From CAYNND01 sp964398775 (lineage in GTDB: Bacteria > Patescibacteriota > Minisyncoccia > Phycocordibacterales > UBA2100): a stretch of DNA of 64,000 nucleotides. Every line of letters starts with the position of its first letter. The stretch's first letter is position 1. This document shows positions 60,960 to 64,000 of the stretch, in pieces. The notes beneath the pieces were generated by a model. It was not told where the DNA came from, searched no databases, and was given only the letters and a program-made list of their open reading frames with translations. Position numbers and translations under genes: made by a program. The stretch lies in assembly GCA_964398775.1 (NCBI GenBank), contig CAYNND010000003.1, positions 20,349 to 84,348 of the forward strand, written 5' to 3'.

Positions 60960-62054
60960 ATGAAACACAAACCTAGTCAGCTGCTATTAGACCTGCTGCA
61001 GATTGAATCAGTTGAATCTAAGCCCGATAAGTTGCAGAAAGTAATCGATGTTGCTGCTGCGTATATTTCAAATCGAGGATTTACAGTCGAGCGATTTGTA
61101 TCATCAGGAAAACCGAGCATGCTCGCATACTATGGTAAAAAACGTCCGAAACGATTCAAGGTTCTTTTTAACGGGCACCTGGATGTTGTGCCAGCAAAGA
61201 GCAGTCAGTTTGCCCCTGTCCTCAAAGGAGACAAACTGTATGCGAGAGGTGCGCATGACATGAAGGCGGGAGCGGTGGGGATGATTGAAGTTTTTTGTGA
61301 AAAAGCAGCAGCGCTCAAGTACCCTCTAGGGATACAACTAGTGACCGATGAGGAAATTGGTGGTTTCGATGGAACTGGGTATCAGCGGAGCAGAGGTGTT
61401 GATGCTGATTATTTTATTGCAGGTGAGTCAACCGGTTTTGCAGTGAATACTGATGCAAAAGGTATATGTTGGGTAAAGTTGCATGCAAAAGGAACGACAG
61501 CGCATGGCGCATATCCATGGAGAGGGGTGAATGCACTCCACACACTCACACAAGCTGTGGAGAAGATTATGAAGCAGTATCCAGTGCCTAAAAAAGAAGT
61601 GTGGAGAACTTGCGTAAACCTTGCGCGCATCGAGACGGACAATACTGCCTTTAATAAAATACCTGATGCCGCTACTGCACATCTTGACATTCGATACACA
61701 GCTGGAGATGTTCATTTTAAGAATGAAAAAACTGCAACCGCATTTTTACAGCGGCACATTGGGAAATCCGTCAGTATTGAGTATGTACATTGGGGCCCAG
61801 CGCATTATACTCCAGCCCACGCCGCACTTGTACTTGACCTAGTTGCTGCCCGAAAAGGGCACGCCAGAGCACAGAAACATGAGAAAAGTCATGGTGCAAG
61901 CGATGCAAGGTTTTACTCAGATGCACAGACTCAAGCAGTTTGTTTTGGCCCACACGGAGACGGACTCCACACAGACGTGGAGTGGGTGAGTATGGAGAGC
62001 GTTGCTACTTTTAAGGCTATATTGCGTGATTATTTGGATGCACGAGCATTATAG
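60960..62054 (+). CDS. M20 family metallopeptidase (ArgE/DapE-like)
   Basis: 364 aa. Zinc ligands and catalytic residues appear in LFNGHLDVVPA, GAHDMKAGAVGM (the catalytic HxD and bridging Asp) and VTDEEIGGFDGTGY (the Glu pair), with a late His in PHGDGLHTDVEWV. A lid/dimerisation domain sits in the middle (GTTAHGAYPW). M20 enzymes remove acyl or amino-acid groups; the substrate cannot be told, and in a reduced genome peptide scavenging is more likely than lysine or arginine synthesis. Confidence 0.88.
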   Translation: MKHKPSQLLLDLLQIESVESKPDKLQKVIDVAAAYISNRGFTVERFVSSGKPSMLAYYGKKRPKRFKVLFNGHLDVVPAKSSQFAPVLKGDKLYARGAHDMKAGAVGMIEVFCEKAAALKYPLGIQLVTDEEIGGFDGTGYQRSRGVDADYFIAGESTGFAVNTDAKGICWVKLHAKGTTAHGAYPWRGVNALHTLTQAVEKIMKQYPVPKKEVWRTCVNLARIETDNTAFNKIPDAATAHLDIRYTAGDVHFKNEKTATAFLQRHIGKSVSIEYVHWGPAHYTPAHAALVLDLVAARKGHARAQKHEKSHGASDARFYSDAQTQAVCFGPHGDGLHTDVEWVSMESVATFKAILRDYLDARAL

Positions 62055-62101
62055 AGCCCTTGTGTAAGGCGCGGCGGCATGGTACGTCTATATATATGTC
62101 C

Positions 62102-62644
62102 ATGACCGAAGCTGCATTTGAAGCTGTGTTTGATGAGCATGTAGACGCGTTATTTCGTCATGCATACTTCCGGGTGGGGTCTCGAGAGCGGGCGCGCGAC
62201 ATGACTCAAGATACATTTATACGTGCATGGGATGCACTGCAGAAAAAAGGCGAAACAATTCAGTTGTGGAAACCGTTCCTGTTTCGCATCTTGAACAATC
62301 TTATTGTCGACGAGTATCGCAGGAAGAAAACAGTTTCTCTTGATGAAATCGAGGAACATAGAGAGGAGGATGGTGGACTGGTACCGGACGAACTCATGAT
62401 CGGTGGCTTGATGGATGAAGTTGAGCGTGCAGATGCGACGTTTAATGCAGAAATTCTTTCAAAGGCACTACAGTCACTTCCTGAGCATGACAGAAATTTA
62501 ATCGTCTTTCGATTTATGGAACAAGAAAGTATTTCATCAATTTCAGAAAAATTATCAATCACGACTGACGCGGTATATGTACGTATCCACCGGGCACTGA
62601 AGCGTTTACAAGGAGCACTTTTAACATATGGCTATGAAGCATGA
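62102..62644 (+). CDS. ECF-type RNA polymerase sigma factor
   Basis: 180 aa from the ATG at 62102 (62096 is also possible; the TATATA just upstream does not decide). Sigma region 2: FDEHVDALFRHAYFRVGS then DMTQDTFIRAWDAL. Region 4: LPEHDRNLIVFRFMEQES and the HTH ITTDAVYVRIHRALKRLQ. It redirects RNA polymerase to a small regulon. Its last 17 nt overlap the next gene, which encodes the probable anti-sigma factor, so the pair is translated together. Confidence 0.92.
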   Translation: MTEAAFEAVFDEHVDALFRHAYFRVGSRERARDMTQDTFIRAWDALQKKGETIQLWKPFLFRILNNLIVDEYRRKKTVSLDEIEEHREEDGGLVPDELMIGGLMDEVERADATFNAEILSKALQSLPEHDRNLIVFRFMEQESISSISEKLSITTDAVYVRIHRALKRLQGALLTYGYEA

Positions 62645-63581
62645 ACATCCACTCAGGAAGCAATACACAGCGGTGCGTCTTACAGACGCCGAGCGTGCAT
62701 CTATGCGTGCGGCAGTGCATGCGCATATTCATCCGTCTATACAAGGTTCGATCCGGTCTCCGTTTCGTTCTTTTATGTATGCGGCTACACGCCCCGTTGC
62801 TGCACTCCTCGTAGTCTCGTGTATCGGTGTAACTACCTCGGGCGTCACATATGCATCTCAGTCTGCACTTCCTGATGAAGCGCTCTACCCAGTGAAGATG
62901 TTTGCGGAACATGTCGAGACTCTCTTTGCTCAGACTTCTCATGCTCGCGTACAAACTGCCGGTGCGCACGCACTTCGACGTATCCAAGAGGCAACACGCA
63001 TGCATCTTGAAAAAAGAATGACAGCTGAGCATGAGCAACAACTTTCCGAGTCAGTACGAGAAGAGTTGGTTCGAATTTCACATGTAGTCGCAACTCAGGA
63101 CACTGATACATCTACTGCTCGTGAAAGTGCAGTAGTGCTGGCGAAAGTGGTTGGGTATACTAACGTTTTAAATCAAACAGTGTCAGACGAGCTTTCTGAG
63201 GCGCAGGAACTATCATTCGCAAAAGCGACAACTGGCGTCACTGCAGAGGCCGGACACTCATCCCCACTTGTTGATCAGATAGAATTTTTTGTTGATACTC
63301 ATGAAGATGCGATTGCTGATGCAGTGAGCAATGACGCAGATATTGTTGCGGAACATTTTATTGGTGAGATTGGCGAAAACCTACTCGCTGAAACACCAGA
63401 CCCTCTTGTTGAGGCAACGGTTGCTGCTGTAATTTCGTCTGAACGCATTATGGACATGTTCCCTTCAGAGAAAGGAGAGCGGGTACTGCATGCGCTCGCT
63501 GACATGGCAGAAGGTTCTGCATCAGTTGAAGCGTTCAATGCGCATGCCGCTGTAGACAGTGACCACTTGCAAAACATTTAA
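62628..63581 (+). CDS. Probable membrane anti-sigma factor (DUF5667-like)
   Basis: 317 aa. A cytoplasmic N-terminus of ~55 residues (LTDAERASMRAAVHAHI) is followed by a membrane helix at about 57-78 (PVAALLVVSCIGVTTSGVTYA). Just outside comes LPDEALYPVKMFAEHVETLF, the hallmark of DUF5667 domains found with ECF sigma factors in Patescibacteria and Actinobacteria. The rest is helical and acidic. By position it should hold the upstream sigma factor at the membrane until a signal arrives. Confidence 0.78.
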   Translation: MAMKHEHPLRKQYTAVRLTDAERASMRAAVHAHIHPSIQGSIRSPFRSFMYAATRPVAALLVVSCIGVTTSGVTYASQSALPDEALYPVKMFAEHVETLFAQTSHARVQTAGAHALRRIQEATRMHLEKRMTAEHEQQLSESVREELVRISHVVATQDTDTSTARESAVVLAKVVGYTNVLNQTVSDELSEAQELSFAKATTGVTAEAGHSSPLVDQIEFFVDTHEDAIADAVSNDADIVAEHFIGEIGENLLAETPDPLVEATVAAVISSERIMDMFPSEKGERVLHALADMAEGSASVEAFNAHAAVDSDHLQNI

Positions 63582-63624
63582 GAATTGTATATATACGTGC
63601 TAGTGCTCGGTGTTATGAGCATCG

Positions 63625-63639
63625 CGACTCCTAGAGTCG
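63625..63639 (+). terminator. Possible terminator after the sigma/anti-sigma pair
   Basis: 6-bp perfect stem (63625-63630 with 63634-63639), 3-nt loop, followed by TATTTACTTACTTATT. Another small hairpin (GCTC/GAGC, 63605-63620) precedes it. Confidence 0.4.
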
Positions 63640-63671
63640 TATTTACTTACTTATTGTATTAGCGTATATCT

Positions 63672-63884
63672 ATGGCACGCAGTGAAGAAGAAACACAAGA
63701 CTTAGAAGGTGATGTTGAGGAGAAGGAGAGTGAGTCTTTGATAGGTGATGATGACGACCTCTTTGGGGATGATGCTGCAGCCCCTGAAGTTGAAGAGCTT
63801 GATAAAAATGGTCGCTACGCTGACGAGGATGAGACGGAGGAAGAAGAAGAGGATGATGACGGAGTTGACTTCGATGAGATGTAG
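63672..63884 (+). CDS. Small highly acidic protein
   Basis: 70 aa, about half Asp and Glu, with only a handful of Lys or Arg residues; contains IGDDDDLFGDD and DETEEEEEDDDG. Predicted disordered and cytoplasmic. A clear start and stop, and steady codon use, argue for a real gene. Possibly a DNA-mimic, a chaperone-like tail or an RNA polymerase delta-like acidic factor; none can be chosen from sequence. Confidence 0.6.
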   Translation: MARSEEETQDLEGDVEEKESESLIGDDDDLFGDDAAAPEVEELDKNGRYADEDETEEEEEDDDGVDFDEM

Positions 63885-63924
63885 TATTGTATTTTGCGGC
63901 GCATTTCTGGTATAGTGCCGCAAC

Positions 63925-63995
63925 GCGGGATTAGTTTAGTGGTAAAACATCAGTTTTCCAAACTGAGGTTATCGGTTCGATTCCGATATCCCGCA
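63925..63995 (+). tRNA. tRNA-Gly (TCC)
   Basis: 71 nt. Acceptor GCGGGAT pairs with ATCCCGC; anticodon loop TTTCCAA gives TCC; T loop TTCGATT. No CCA encoded. TATAGT at 63911-63916, 8 nt before the gene. Confidence 0.95.
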
Positions 63996-64000
63996 CAAAA

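Noticed and set aside
1..64000. TGA recoded as glycine (code 25, as in Gracilibacteria)
   Set aside because: TGA ends several well-bounded genes (for example the sigma factor and the 320-aa exported gene) at family-appropriate points, and conserved glycines use GGN.

Overview
The window looks like chromosome from a Patescibacteria (CPR) bacterium, most likely of the Parcubacteria/Paceibacteria side. Genes are tightly packed with many 4-base overlaps. A chromosomal PrgI/VirB4 type IV secretion-like locus sits next to the replication origin, no gyrB or recF lies beside dnaA/dnaN, many exported proteins carry Ig-like repeats, and housekeeping proteins are trimmed (short YebC, PolA without room for a proofreading domain). 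TGA is used as stop, so the recoded Gracilibacteria code does not apply. No insertion sequence, prophage or CRISPR array was seen.

Layout. 1-11.5 kb (minus strand): a cassette of exported proteins. Six successive genes carry different N-terminal heads (an M15 carboxypeptidase, an unrecognised domain, a 3D-type domain, a lysozyme-like domain, and two large multi-repeat proteins). Each head is followed by a low-complexity linker and the same pair of Cys-containing Ig-like domains. 11.5-21.9 kb: replication, repair and wall genes (holA, polA, tsaE, a PilB/GspE ATPase, ruvB, a class A PBP, ruvC, yebC) and a candidate structured RNA before ruvB. 21.6-26.3 kb: the origin region, with a DciA-like gene, dnaN, an AT-rich gap with DnaA boxes, dnaA, a second gap with boxes, rpmH, rnpA, yidC and jag. 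26.3-39.1 kb: the type IV secretion-like locus. 39.2-56 kb: housekeeping genes, including a MurA fused to a helix-turn-helix domain, a LysM/M23 hydrolase, comM, pnp, rpsO, an Xer recombinase, xthA and the CCA-adding enzyme. 56-64 kb: four tRNAs without encoded CCA, a YraN-family gene containing parS-like palindromes, two paralogues that resemble the N-terminal module of Patescibacterial secretion ATPases, an M20 peptidase and a sigma/anti-sigma pair.

Two sequence-level signals cut across the gene list. First, at least 22 genes that begin transcription units have a -10-like hexamer (TATACT, TACAAT, TAGAAT and similar) ending exactly 6 nt before the ATG, and six more have it at 9 nt. This predicts that leaderless mRNAs dominate here, and it fixes many start codons. 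The four tRNA genes have the same hexamers 8-11 nt upstream of their mature 5' ends, which acts as an internal control. Second, five CACGTG hexamers lie within 285 bp of the YraN gene, one of them inside a perfect match to the parS consensus, about 32 kb from dnaA.

Functional reading (inference): the wall hydrolases, Ig-like surface proteins, secretion-like channel, PilB ATPase and ComM would suit a small cell that attaches to other cells and handles foreign DNA or exports proteins. Everything here rests on reading the sequence; no database search or folding program was run.
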